Source: Bacillota bacterium
Lineage (GTDB): Bacteria > Bacillota > Clostridia > Lachnospirales > Lachnospiraceae
Length of the DNA stretch: 57,221 nt
Direction: 5' to 3'
Assembly: GCA_023391695.1 (NCBI GenBank)
Contig: JAEWAK010000061.1
Location: 1 to 57,221, forward strand
Below, piece by piece: positions 1 through 7,599 of this stretch (positions are counted from its first letter, which is position 1; the number at the start of each line of letters is the position of its first letter). Made by a program: the position numbers and the translations under genes. Below the pieces are notes generated by a model. That model was not told the origin of the DNA. It did no database searches and worked only from the letters and a program-made list of their open reading frames with translations.

Positions 1-293
1 ACTATTCAATGTTTTCAAAGTGCAAATAAATTTTTAAACTGCAAGATTTTGCAATATTACCAATTTAAATCAAAAAGTAAGAACTTTTTCAGTGGCCTCC
101 GCTAAGAAGCGGGGGACTTACTTGTAAAGTTAAATGCCGGTTCTCTTCTGCGATAGCGGCGAGGGTTTGCTCCTCGCAGGACACCTCATTCGCAGAAGAG
201 ATTTCTTCCAGATCATCTCCCAGGCTCAAGCAATCATATGCCGGACAGCTGAGACCTTCATAGGAAAAAAAAGCACCTAATACCCTTTATTTT
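1..293. other. Structured intergenic region
   Basis: No credible gene is seen. Two stem-loops are present. The first pairs CCTCCGCT at 96-103 with AGCGGGGG at 108-115 (one G-T wobble). The second is two-tiered: a perfect 12-bp outer stem (142-153 with 190-201) encloses a 6-bp hairpin (159-164 with 172-177). The stretch at about 102-135 resembles, partly in inverted orientation, DNA at about 36990-37055. It may be a decayed mobile or structured RNA element; function unknown. Confidence 0.5.
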
Positions 294-980
294 TTATACA
301 ACTACAGTTGCAAGAGTAACTCCTTCCGGATACACTTCATCGCTGCCCAATCTTTTTGCATATACCTGATACCACATGTCTGCGATCACTTCCGGATCAT
401 TCACCCCGCCTGTTCCAGCTGTAATCCGGACTCCTAATGAACGGTTTGCTACGAAAATTCCTTTAGGAGATAATTCCGCATGGAGATTTGCCAAGTAATT
501 TCTTAATCCCGACATAGCAATTCCTGCATTGCTCATGAAGGGAATAGGGTACACCGCAGATAACCCGGTGGTAAAGAGTAATGCCCCCTCGCCCCGTTCA
601 ATCATATCCGGAATAACATTATTCACTATATTGATTGCGCTTACAACCAATCCCTGAAAATAATCTTTTACATTTTCAGCCGTTAATTGAAGTACGGAGG
701 CAGGCGGATAATTACCTGCCAGCGGGCTGAATTCCACAACATCAATTTTTCCATATTTCACTCTAATATCAGCAAAAGCTTTTTCTATCTGCTCTTTTTT
801 GTAAATGTCAGCAGTAAAGTAAGAAGCCTCGATTCCATTCCCGTTCAGTTCTTCAACCATTGATTGCAGTTTCTGGGCATTACGTGCCACGAGAGCAATC
901 TGAAAGTCTTCTCTGCCGAAGCGTTTTGCAATGGACAACCCTAAACCTTTTCCTGCACCTACAATAACCAATGTTTTCAC
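294..980 (-). CDS. SDR family NAD(P)-dependent oxidoreductase
   Basis: Short-chain dehydrogenase/reductase of 228 residues, a cytoplasmic NAD(P)H-dependent oxidoreductase of unknown substrate. The Rossmann start reads TLVIVGAGKGLGLSIAKRFG (GxxxGxG cofactor loop), followed by an ALVARN segment. I chose the GTG start at 980 because AAAGGA lies 9 bases upstream (990-995); the longer reading frame begins with hydrophobic sequence unlike the family. The usual Ser-Tyr-x-x-x-Lys active site is not clear: around the expected position the sequence reads TGLSAVYPIPFMSNAGIAMS, so Tyr and Lys seem displaced or missing. It is divergent from an HxlR regulator, a common pairing in which the regulator controls the oxidoreductase in response to an electrophile or quinone. 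Substrate cannot be inferred. Confidence 0.8.
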   Translation of the reverse strand: MKTLVIVGAGKGLGLSIAKRFGREDFQIALVARNAQKLQSMVEELNGNGIEASYFTADIYKKEQIEKAFADIRVKYGKIDVVEFSPLAGNYPPASVLQLTAENVKDYFQGLVVSAINIVNNVIPDMIERGEGALLFTTGLSAVYPIPFMSNAGIAMSGLRNYLANLHAELSPKGIFVANRSLGVRITAGTGGVNDPEVIADMWYQVYAKRLGSDEVYPEGVTLATVVV

Positions 981-1058
981 AAAAACACATCCTTTCAAAT
1001 TTATATTGACAATACTACTATAACATGATAATTTAAAAAGTAAAGTACGCAAAATATT

Positions 1059-1071
1059 TACACTTAGTGTA
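1059..1071. promoter_or_regulatory. Candidate HxlR operator palindrome
   Basis: TACACT-T-AGTGTA is a perfect 6-1-6 inverted repeat midway between the divergent SDR and HxlR starts. HxlR-family dimers bind such short palindromes and usually regulate both divergent genes. Possible promoter elements lie close by: TTGACA at 1006-1011 with an AT-rich -10-like TAATTT at 1029-1034 on the plus strand, and TTTACT-N16-TATAGT on the minus strand. Binding by the adjacent regulator is inference. Confidence 0.5.
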
Positions 1072-1120
1072 TTTTTATATACCCAATTTATTTATATTAA
1101 CTGATAAGAGGTGTCGGATA

Positions 1121-1447
1121 ATGAATCCCAGGGATGATAAATTATGCGTAAAATCTATAAAACAAATCATGGAAATTTTCGGTGGTAAATGGTCATTTGT
1201 CATTATTGGAGAGCTGCATGCAGGTACAAAACATTTCAATGAACTGAGTAAAAACTTAGGTATTAGTACAAAGTCGCTTTCAGATGCTTTAAAGAGCCTT
1301 GAATCAAACGGAGTTATTACACGTACCGTGTATCCGACCTCTCCTATAAGAGTAGAATACTCTCTAACTGATAAAGGACGCGATTTTGAAGAAGTTTTTG
1401 CTGCAATGAGAGAATGGGGAATCAAATGGCTTAAGGAAGATGTTTGA
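1121..1447 (+). CDS. HxlR family winged-helix regulator
   Basis: Transcription factor of 108 residues with the HxlR winged-helix fold. The body shows the family hallmark IFGGKWSFVIIGEL near residue 22, followed by FNEL, the recognition-helix region STKSLSDALKSLESNGVI, and a wing with EYSLTDKGR. The start at 1121 follows AAGAGGTG at 1106-1113; the reading frame upstream lacks a ribosome binding site. The family Cys that often senses electrophiles may be Cys7 (DDKLCVKSIK), the only cysteine near the N-terminus. It is divergent from an SDR gene and probably autoregulates through the palindrome between them. Confidence 0.9.
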   Translation: MNPRDDKLCVKSIKQIMEIFGGKWSFVIIGELHAGTKHFNELSKNLGISTKSLSDALKSLESNGVITRTVYPTSPIRVEYSLTDKGRDFEEVFAAMREWGIKWLKEDV

Positions 1448-1555
1448 ATGTTCTATCCATAGACCCGGCAGCATCGATCCGTATTGGTCGGCTCAGGAAT
1501 AGCAGAGAACGCTGCATGATCATCTGGCAATTACATTTTTCTTCCTGCCCACAGC

Positions 1556-3562
1556 TTAATCCTCAAGCAGGAACCAGGTACTCATTTCGGTTATTCCGCG
1601 GTTGGCCCTGGTATAATACGGAATCAGCTTAAACGGAACTTCCTTTTTTGTAACCGTTTCATCCAGGTAAAGCTGCTCCGGTATCTCGCGTACCAAAGCT
1701 TTCGTATATATCAACGGAACCTCCGTATTTATCAGGAACTCCTGTTTTACCGTATAACCGGATTTTCTGGAAATGCGCACATCGCGGAGTTCCAGGTTAT
1801 TATCTGCCCTTTCGGCACAGTAAACCAAAGGTCCTCTTGTAATAGCCCCTCGCCCGCATAAATCAACTACCTTTGGATTTGCTTCCGTCACTTTTACTTC
1901 CATGGGCAGATTCAGGCCAATCGTATCCCCTGTCCTCCAGGAACGTTTACAATATGCATAACCGCTTACTGCCGGCACAACAGCCGCTTCACCGTTAATT
2001 GTGATTTCACTCTCCCCGGCCCAGGCCGGAATTCTTAAAGCGATCGTATAATCTCCTTCTGTCTGTGCCGTAATTTCAATACGGCCGTCATAAGGATATT
2101 TTGTCTTTTGCACCAGCCTGATTTCTTTATTCTTTAACAATATAGTACCGGCCGCATCCATATAGCAGTGGGCATAAATCACATCATCTGCCGTGGAGTA
2201 CATATAATCGGCAACCGATCCCACCACCCGCAGCAGATTAGGCGGGCAGCAGGAGCAGTCAAATACTCTTACCCTTTCAGGAATCGGCAAATGCTCCTGC
2301 AGACCTTGGGGTCTGGAATTATTAAAAGCATTCCGTTTTGGATTGGCAGCAAGGGGATTTTCATAAAAGAAACTGTCCCCGGAAAGTGAAACTCCGCTCA
2401 ATACGGTATTATATAAAGCACGTTCCGCACAGTCCGCATAACGGCTGTCAGGTTCGATCAGCCACATCCTTCTGCAGAACATGGCCAGTGCTATAGAGGC
2501 ACAGGTTTCGTTATAAGCGGTATACTCCGGCAGATCATAGTCAAAGGTAAAGGATTCCCCACGGTGGGTGGATCCGATTCCGCCGGTTATGTACATTCGC
2601 TTATTAACGATATTTAAAAACAGTGTTTTGCATATATGATATAATTCCTCTTCTTTATTCTTTAATGACAGATCCGCCATACCGCTGTAGAGGTAAAGTG
2701 CCCGTACGGAATGCCCTTCTGCCGTGGCCTGTTTGCGTACGGGCAGGTGGGACTGCATATGCTCCTGATCTGCAAAACTGTAGGTTTCATCCCTGCTGCT
2801 TGTGCCCCGTGTATTGATAAAATACTCTGCCAGGGATTTATAGCGTTCCTCTCCCGTATAATCATACAGCTTTATTAAGGCAAGCTCTATCTCCTCATGT
2901 CCTGGCGTATCATAGCCGGCAGAATGCTCAATACGGAATACCCGGTCAATTAAATCAATGTATTTTGTGGCAACCTGGAGCATTGCCGTCTTTCCCGTCG
3001 CTTTCGCATAGGCAATGGCTCCTTCCACCAGATGTCCGGCACAGTAAAGCTCATGGTCGGTTCTTCTTGTAAATCTGGCCTCCGGTTCTACCACGGTAAA
3101 ATAAGCATTTAAGTAGCCGTTTTCGTCCTGGGTTTTCACCATTCGTTCCACCAGTTCGTCTACCATAGCTTCCAATTCCGTATCCCGTTTCTTTTGCAAA
3201 AAATAAGCTGCCCCCTCGATCCATTTGGTAACATCCGATTCCCAAAAGATATGCGGCTTACCCGGCTTACCTTCTTTCCAGTTAAATTTCAGGGCTTCAA
3301 AGCGTCCGGTTTCTTCAAAACGGTCATACACCGCTCTTATGGTCTTATTATAAAATAAATCCTGTTTTTCTTTCCAAAAACCGTCCGTCACATCGATTCT
3401 ATCAAATGTTACCGGGCTGCCGCCGAATTTCTCCATGCCGGTAATCTTCTCTGTTTCCTTTCTATTCTCTGCTTCATTTCTCTTTTTTGTTTCATTTCTC
3501 TTTTCTGTTTCATTTCTCTTTTCTATTTCATTTCTCTTTTCCATTTCATTTCCCTTTTCCAT
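1556..3562 (-). CDS. GH127 beta-L-arabinofuranosidase
   Basis: Glycoside hydrolase family 127 (HypBA1-like, formerly DUF1680) that releases beta-linked L-arabinofuranose; no signal peptide, so intracellular. Numbered from the upstream ATG at 3580, the metal-thiolate site is visible: E358-T-C360 and D441-C-S-C444-C445, matching the Glu/Cys zinc site and Cys nucleophile known from HypBA1. The (alpha/alpha)6 domain spans about 54-460, with beta-sandwich domains after it. I place the start at 3562 because GGAGGGG lies 9 bases upstream of that ATG, giving 668 residues. The first ~46 residues are seven near-identical hexapeptides of consensus xEKRNE, absent from normal family members. It lies 3' of the sugar ABC genes, suggesting it acts on the imported oligosaccharide. 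Confidence 0.9.
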   Translation of the reverse strand: MEKGNEMEKRNEIEKRNETEKRNETKKRNEAENRKETEKITGMEKFGGSPVTFDRIDVTDGFWKEKQDLFYNKTIRAVYDRFEETGRFEALKFNWKEGKPGKPHIFWESDVTKWIEGAAYFLQKKRDTELEAMVDELVERMVKTQDENGYLNAYFTVVEPEARFTRRTDHELYCAGHLVEGAIAYAKATGKTAMLQVATKYIDLIDRVFRIEHSAGYDTPGHEEIELALIKLYDYTGEERYKSLAEYFINTRGTSSRDETYSFADQEHMQSHLPVRKQATAEGHSVRALYLYSGMADLSLKNKEEELYHICKTLFLNIVNKRMYITGGIGSTHRGESFTFDYDLPEYTAYNETCASIALAMFCRRMWLIEPDSRYADCAERALYNTVLSGVSLSGDSFFYENPLAANPKRNAFNNSRPQGLQEHLPIPERVRVFDCSCCPPNLLRVVGSVADYMYSTADDVIYAHCYMDAAGTILLKNKEIRLVQKTKYPYDGRIEITAQTEGDYTIALRIPAWAGESEITINGEAAVVPAVSGYAYCKRSWRTGDTIGLNLPMEVKVTEANPKVVDLCGRGAITRGPLVYCAERADNNLELRDVRISRKSGYTVKQEFLINTEVPLIYTKALVREIPEQLYLDETVTKKEVPFKLIPYYTRANRGITEMSTWFLLED
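3437..3562. repeat. 18-bp tandem repeat at the GH127 N-terminus
   Basis: About seven in-frame copies of an 18-bp unit (plus strand: TTTCATTTCTCTTTTCTG) encode xEKRNE hexapeptides at the N-terminus of the GH127 protein. The central copies are nearly identical and the outer ones more diverged. Because the unit is a multiple of three, copy-number change would alter length without breaking the frame. The coded segment is highly charged and probably a helix. Confidence 0.85.
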
Positions 3563-3748
3563 CTCAGTGATCCCCTCCATTCAAACTAAACCTCTTTGTT
3601 CCGGAATCCTCATCGCCGCGTTACGCTTCTTTGTTTCCGGTATTATCATTCGTTTCAGCGTTCTTCTCCATCACAGGAAACTTTCCATGCCGGTTTATTC
3701 TTTCTACCTTTCATTTCCCAATTTACTTCTTCTTTAAGATGTAAGCTT

Positions 3749-4005
3749 ATTATTCCATGTTCGTAAACTCCCATGACATGCGCACTCTCCTTGTTCGGCG
3801 CGGTATAATGTCTGTTGACATTATACCATGTCCGCAAGCTCCCATGGTATGCGGCACTTCGTGCCGTTTATGCGCACTCACTACGTTCGGCGCCGGTATA
3901 ATGTCTGTTGACATTATACCATGTCCGCACCCCCATGGTAAGCGTTGTTTTACAGTGTGGTCGCGCATTCACTTCGTTCGGCGCCGGTATAAGGCGATAT
4001 ACCGG
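3749..4005. repeat. Imperfect repeats carrying perfect palindromes
   Basis: A roughly 85-90 bp unit recurs about three times between GH127 and the permease genes. Landmarks are CCATG, GCGCACTCACTACGTTCGG, GGCGCCGG and an 11-bp palindrome GGTATAATGTC-TGTT-GACATTATACC. The palindrome occurs twice, at 3802-3827 and 3895-3920. The third unit ends in a shorter palindrome, CCGGTATA-N6-TATACCGG at 3984-4005, 8 bases after the permease stop. A further hairpin, GGCAC-TTC-GTGCC, lies at 3853-3865. ACTCACTACGTTCG recurs at 14501-14514. These look like a dispersed palindromic repeat family; in RNA they would be strong stem-loops. Confidence 0.8.
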
Positions 4006-4012
4006 TTTCGAA

Positions 4013-4861
4013 TTAAGCTTTCATCCCTGTCAACGAAATTCCTTCGATGAGATACCTCTGCCCGATCAGATAGATCAGGATACAGGGTGCCACAACGATC
4101 GTAGAAGCGGCCATCAGCAGATTCCATTTTGTCGCATAATCCCCCTGAAACTGTAACAGCCCCACTGCTAAGGTAAATTTCTCTTTTGAATTCAGATAAA
4201 TGATCGGTCCGAAAAAGTCGTTCCAGTTTCCTAAAAACGTAAATAAAGCAACCACGATCATAGCAGATTTCGACAGAGGAAGGATAATCTGCAGGAAAAT
4301 CCGCAGCTTGCCCGCTCCGTCAATTTCCGCCGCTTCATCCAGATCGTTGGGAATGGCCAGAAAGAACTGCCTTAACAGGAAAATATTAAAGGCCCCTCCT
4401 CCAAGAAACGCCGGCAATATTAACGGTACATAGGTATCCACCATATGAAAGTTTCTCCAAATCAAAAACTGGGGTACAATAGTTACTGCTCCCGGTAACA
4501 TCATGGTAGTCAGTATCATTCCGAAGCAGAAACCTCTTCCTTTCCATTTTACCCTTGAAAAAGCATAGGCTGCCATGGAAGAGGTCAATAAAGTACCGAA
4601 TATATTCGCCACTACGATAGCGATAGTATTAAATGCATATTGGGTAAAAGGTGCTGAATTCCAGGCACTGCTGAAATTGCTCCAAAGCATTTTGGAGGGC
4701 CAGAAAATAAACGGATCCATAACATAGATATCCGTATTCTTCATGAAAGCAGACCTTACCATCCAGTAAAGCGGAATAATACAGACAAACCCCAGTAATC
4801 CTATTAAGAGATAAAATAAGGTTCTTTTTATATAGTAAGCAGTATTTTTTCTGACAACCAT
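4013..4861 (-). CDS. Sugar ABC permease, MalG type
   Basis: Inner permease of a CUT1 carbohydrate ABC importer, 282 residues with six predicted membrane segments. The cytoplasmic EAA loop that docks on the ATPase reads DLDEAAEIDGAGKLRIFLQ around residues 174-192. It pairs with the MalF-type permease immediately upstream; the genes overlap by one base (TAATG), indicating translational coupling. No ATPase is encoded nearby, so a shared MsmX-type ATPase elsewhere is expected. The palindromic repeats directly after the stop probably end or attenuate the transcript before GH127. Confidence 0.92.
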   Translation of the reverse strand: MVVRKNTAYYIKRTLFYLLIGLLGFVCIIPLYWMVRSAFMKNTDIYVMDPFIFWPSKMLWSNFSSAWNSAPFTQYAFNTIAIVVANIFGTLLTSSMAAYAFSRVKWKGRGFCFGMILTTMMLPGAVTIVPQFLIWRNFHMVDTYVPLILPAFLGGGAFNIFLLRQFFLAIPNDLDEAAEIDGAGKLRIFLQIILPLSKSAMIVVALFTFLGNWNDFFGPIIYLNSKEKFTLAVGLLQFQGDYATKWNLLMAASTIVVAPCILIYLIGQRYLIEGISLTGMKA

Positions 4862-5775
4862 TACTGATCTCCTCCTTCGTTATATACCCATTTATTTGAT
4901 GTTTTAAAAACGACAAGGGTCGCTAACAATACCACAACAAACAAAACCCACGCCATCGCTGAGGCTTTCCCCATATCCATGTACTTAAAGGCCTGGCGCC
5001 ACAGATTAAACACATAGAACAAGGATGCATTGTTGGGGCCGCCCTCAGTTATGATATAAGCTGCTCCGAAAACCTGAAGTGCACTGATGATCCCCATTAC
5101 CAGGTTAAAAAACAGGGTGGAGGATACCATAGGAAGGGTCACACTCCAGAACTTATGCCATGCATTGCCGCCGTCGATTTCCAGGGCTTCATAATATACT
5201 CTTGGAATATTCTGAAGTCCTGCCAAAAAAATAACCTGGGTGGAACCGGTACTCCATATTCCCATAAATACAATGGACGGAAGTACGCTGCTCTTATCCC
5301 AGAAAAACTTACTTTCGGGCAAATGCAGGAAATCCAATACAACATTAAAAAGACCGAAATCCGGATTCATAAGCAAAATCCATACAAAGCTCGATGCAAC
5401 TGCCGGCAGGATACAGGGCAGATAAAACAGGGAGCGGAAGAAAGCCCGACCGACCATATCACGGTTTAATAACAGCGCGATCGTAAAGGAGAAAATCAAA
5501 TTAGCAGGTACTGCCATGACCGTATAGAACAGGGTCGCTTTTACGGACAGCCAGAAAGTGGCATCCGTCCCCTTAAAAAGTGAAATGTAGTTATTAAGAC
5601 CAGACCAGACCGGTTTACTTATAATATTATAATCGCAGAAGCTGTAATACCCGCTAAGCAGCATCGGTACCAGATTTAAAAACAGAAAACCGATCACTGC
5701 CGGTAAGGCAAATGCCCAGCCGACCAAATTTGATTTCGTTTTCGCATTGAGTAATTTTTTTTCTTTATATATCAC
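4861..5775 (-). CDS. Sugar ABC permease, MalF type
   Basis: Second permease of the CUT1 importer, 304 residues with six membrane segments. The EAA loop reads YYEALEIDGGNAWHKFW near residues 194-210. The start is a GTG at 5775 with AAAGGAG 9 bases upstream. The gene follows the binding-protein gene after a 282-bp gap containing a 102-bp inverted-repeat element, and it overlaps the next permease by one base. The GH127 neighbour suggests an arabinofuranosyl oligosaccharide as cargo; this is inference. Confidence 0.92.
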   Translation of the reverse strand: MIYKEKKLLNAKTKSNLVGWAFALPAVIGFLFLNLVPMLLSGYYSFCDYNIISKPVWSGLNNYISLFKGTDATFWLSVKATLFYTVMAVPANLIFSFTIALLLNRDMVGRAFFRSLFYLPCILPAVASSFVWILLMNPDFGLFNVVLDFLHLPESKFFWDKSSVLPSIVFMGIWSTGSTQVIFLAGLQNIPRVYYEALEIDGGNAWHKFWSVTLPMVSSTLFFNLVMGIISALQVFGAAYIITEGGPNNASLFYVFNLWRQAFKYMDMGKASAMAWVLFVVVLLATLVVFKTSNKWVYNEGGDQ

Positions 5776-5918
5776 CGGAAAATTCTCCTTTCATCCGTAT
5801 GACGGATATCGATAATTGCTACTGTGAATTTGCCGAATTCTCCGCGCAATCCGGGCTCTCATGGCATATATGAAACCGTGGGCCGAATATGAAGTTTTGA
5901 AATTCCGCAGTTTTATGA

Positions 5919-6020
5919 AAAGGGGCTGTTGCAAAATAGTTTCAATGCCCCTAACTAAAGTATTATATACCCCCAATACTTTTCATAGAGAAAATTAAAC
6001 TATTTTGTAACAGCCCCTTT
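5919..6020. mobile_element. MITE-like inverted-repeat element
   Basis: Two 24-bp arms (5919-5942 and 5997-6020) are inverted repeats with one mismatch; the outer sequence is AAAGGGGCTGTTGCAAAA. A smaller inner stem (AAGTATT/AATACTT) lies in the loop. The terminal GGGGCTGTTGCAAAAT resembles ends of several Firmicutes insertion sequences, and no protein is encoded, hence the MITE call. No clear target duplication is visible. It sits between binding-protein and permease genes, where the RNA would form a long hairpin. A shorter relative lies at 30593-30656 in the same position of another sugar operon. Confidence 0.6.
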
Positions 6021-6057
6021 CTGACATAGTTTCATTCACTTATTAAAAATATAAAGT

Positions 6058-7461
6058 CTATTTTCCTAAGTAACCCTTAACTTCAGCATTTGCCTGATCC
6101 TCTATCGAAGCAATTGCATCCGCAGCTGTCATTTCTCCGGACCACAGTAAATCCAAGGCCGGACTGATAATATCATTGATTTTATTAAAATTCTTAATTG
6201 TGGCTACGACCGGTCTTTCTGCGGTGCCGTCCATCATGGGAACTACGATGGATTCATAATAGTTTTTCGGATGTTTATCGGTAATAAAAGATTTGATATA
6301 TTCATCCGTATATTCGTTTGCAGTGGTAGGAAGCCATAAACCTGATTTATATAAAGGTTCACAAGAGCCTTTGGAAAGTATGTATTTTTCGAATTCCCAG
6401 GCTGCATCTGCTTTATCCGTATTCATAATACTGATGCCGCTAAAGGTCATGGTTGTTTTAGCCTTATCACCCATCTTCGGGAGTGCGGCTACATTATACT
6501 CTACTCCATCCGCCATCAAAGTTGCATTCGTCCACTGACCGTCAAAAGCCATTGCAACCTTATTCGTAGTAAGCGCTTCGGAAGCACCAGGCATAGTTTC
6601 ACTGGCAGTCGGAGTCGGTGCAACATGATATTTATAGGTTAAATCCGCTAACTTCTGCAATACATCGATTCCCTGCTCCGTTGCATACCCGATTGCGGTG
6701 CCGTCTTCATTTAAGTAATCTCCGCCCGCCGAATAAAGGAACGGCATATATCCTGCCCACCACTTGCTGATGGTAACCCCATAGGTTTCAATGTTTTCAG
6801 GATCAAAGTCCGGGTCAAGCGCATTTCTGCCCTTTTTATCGATGGTTAACTGCTGCGCAACGTTTACAAAAGTATCCCAGTCCCACGCATCCTTGTAGCT
6901 GGCTGGCGGTTCTTCGATTCCATACTTTTGGAATAAAGAAGGATTATAGAACATCGTAATATTTTCCGAACCGGATGCATATCCTGCCATATAGTCGCTG
7001 GTGAGCATGTATTTAAACTGATCCAGCATACAGTTCTTATCAAAATCTGCATCATTATTTATAAAGTCCAGCATATTAAGTATGATGCCTTCTTCTGCAT
7101 AGGGGTACATCAGAGTTCCGGCTTCCATCTCACATATTTCAGGTGCATCATTTCCGGCAACCATCGTTGTTATTTTGGTATCATATTCATCCGGTATGTT
7201 CATAACAGTTACATGAATCTTTGACTGGGATTTATTAAATTGTTCGGCGATTTCTTCATAAACTGCCAAGGTATTGCCGCCATCCCATTCTGCAAAACGG
7301 ATCTCCGTAACCTCCTCACTGCCTCCCCCGGCAGCAGCGTTACCTTCGGCCTTATTGCCGGTATCCTTGCTGTCCGTTACCTTCGATTTGCCTGAACAAG
7401 CAGTAGCACTAAAAATCATGATTGCTATTAATAATACACTTACAAGCCGTTTTGTTTTCAT
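6058..7461 (-). CDS. Sugar ABC solute-binding lipoprotein
   Basis: Extracellular family 1 solute-binding protein, 467 residues, lipid-anchored. The signal peptide ends in SATAC with the lipobox cysteine at residue 22, followed by a Gly/Ala/Glu-rich linker and the two-lobe fold (EIRFAEWDGG near the start, AWEFEKYILS near the hinge). The start at 7461 has AAAGGAG 8 bases upstream; the longer frame has none. It is first in the transport operon, with a palindrome about 90-110 bp upstream, and probably delivers arabinose-containing oligosaccharides to the permeases downstream. A YesM/YesN pair directly upstream on the same strand is the likely regulator. Confidence 0.92.
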   Translation of the reverse strand: MKTKRLVSVLLIAIMIFSATACSGKSKVTDSKDTGNKAEGNAAAGGGSEEVTEIRFAEWDGGNTLAVYEEIAEQFNKSQSKIHVTVMNIPDEYDTKITTMVAGNDAPEICEMEAGTLMYPYAEEGIILNMLDFINNDADFDKNCMLDQFKYMLTSDYMAGYASGSENITMFYNPSLFQKYGIEEPPASYKDAWDWDTFVNVAQQLTIDKKGRNALDPDFDPENIETYGVTISKWWAGYMPFLYSAGGDYLNEDGTAIGYATEQGIDVLQKLADLTYKYHVAPTPTASETMPGASEALTTNKVAMAFDGQWTNATLMADGVEYNVAALPKMGDKAKTTMTFSGISIMNTDKADAAWEFEKYILSKGSCEPLYKSGLWLPTTANEYTDEYIKSFITDKHPKNYYESIVVPMMDGTAERPVVATIKNFNKINDIISPALDLLWSGEMTAADAIASIEDQANAEVKGYLGK

Positions 7462-7550
7462 AAAAAATCTCCTTTCGGTATTCCTGTTATGCAAATCAGA
7501 CGTCTTATTAACCCGGTGATTAAAGTTTACCATACCGCCTCCCCATCTTC

Positions 7551-7570
7551 TATATGAGGATTCTCATATA
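7551..7570. promoter_or_regulatory. Palindrome upstream of binding-protein gene
   Basis: TATATGAG-GATT-CTCATATA is a perfect 8-bp inverted repeat, 90-109 bases upstream of the binding-protein start. It lies in the short gap after the kinase stop and is a plausible regulator site or a short hairpin. Which protein binds is unknown; the AraC-type YesN regulator encoded upstream is the nearest candidate. Confidence 0.4.
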
Positions 7571-7599
7571 ATAGTACAAATCAAAGATTTTACATTTTC

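Noticed and set aside
1444..1632. 62-codon plus-strand frame after HxlR
   Set aside because: No ribosome binding site; overlaps the 3' end of GH127 antisense and has no protein-like pattern.
3435..3737. 100-codon plus-strand Phe/Ser-rich frame
   Set aside because: It is the antisense reading of the GH127 hexapeptide repeat; the composition is explained by that repeat.
3802..3920. TTGACA and TATAAT words inside the repeated palindromes as promoters
   Set aside because: The two hexamers come from the palindrome arms and loop and are in the wrong order and spacing for a promoter.
5919..6020. Complete insertion sequence
   Set aside because: Only 102 bp with terminal inverted repeats and no transposase.
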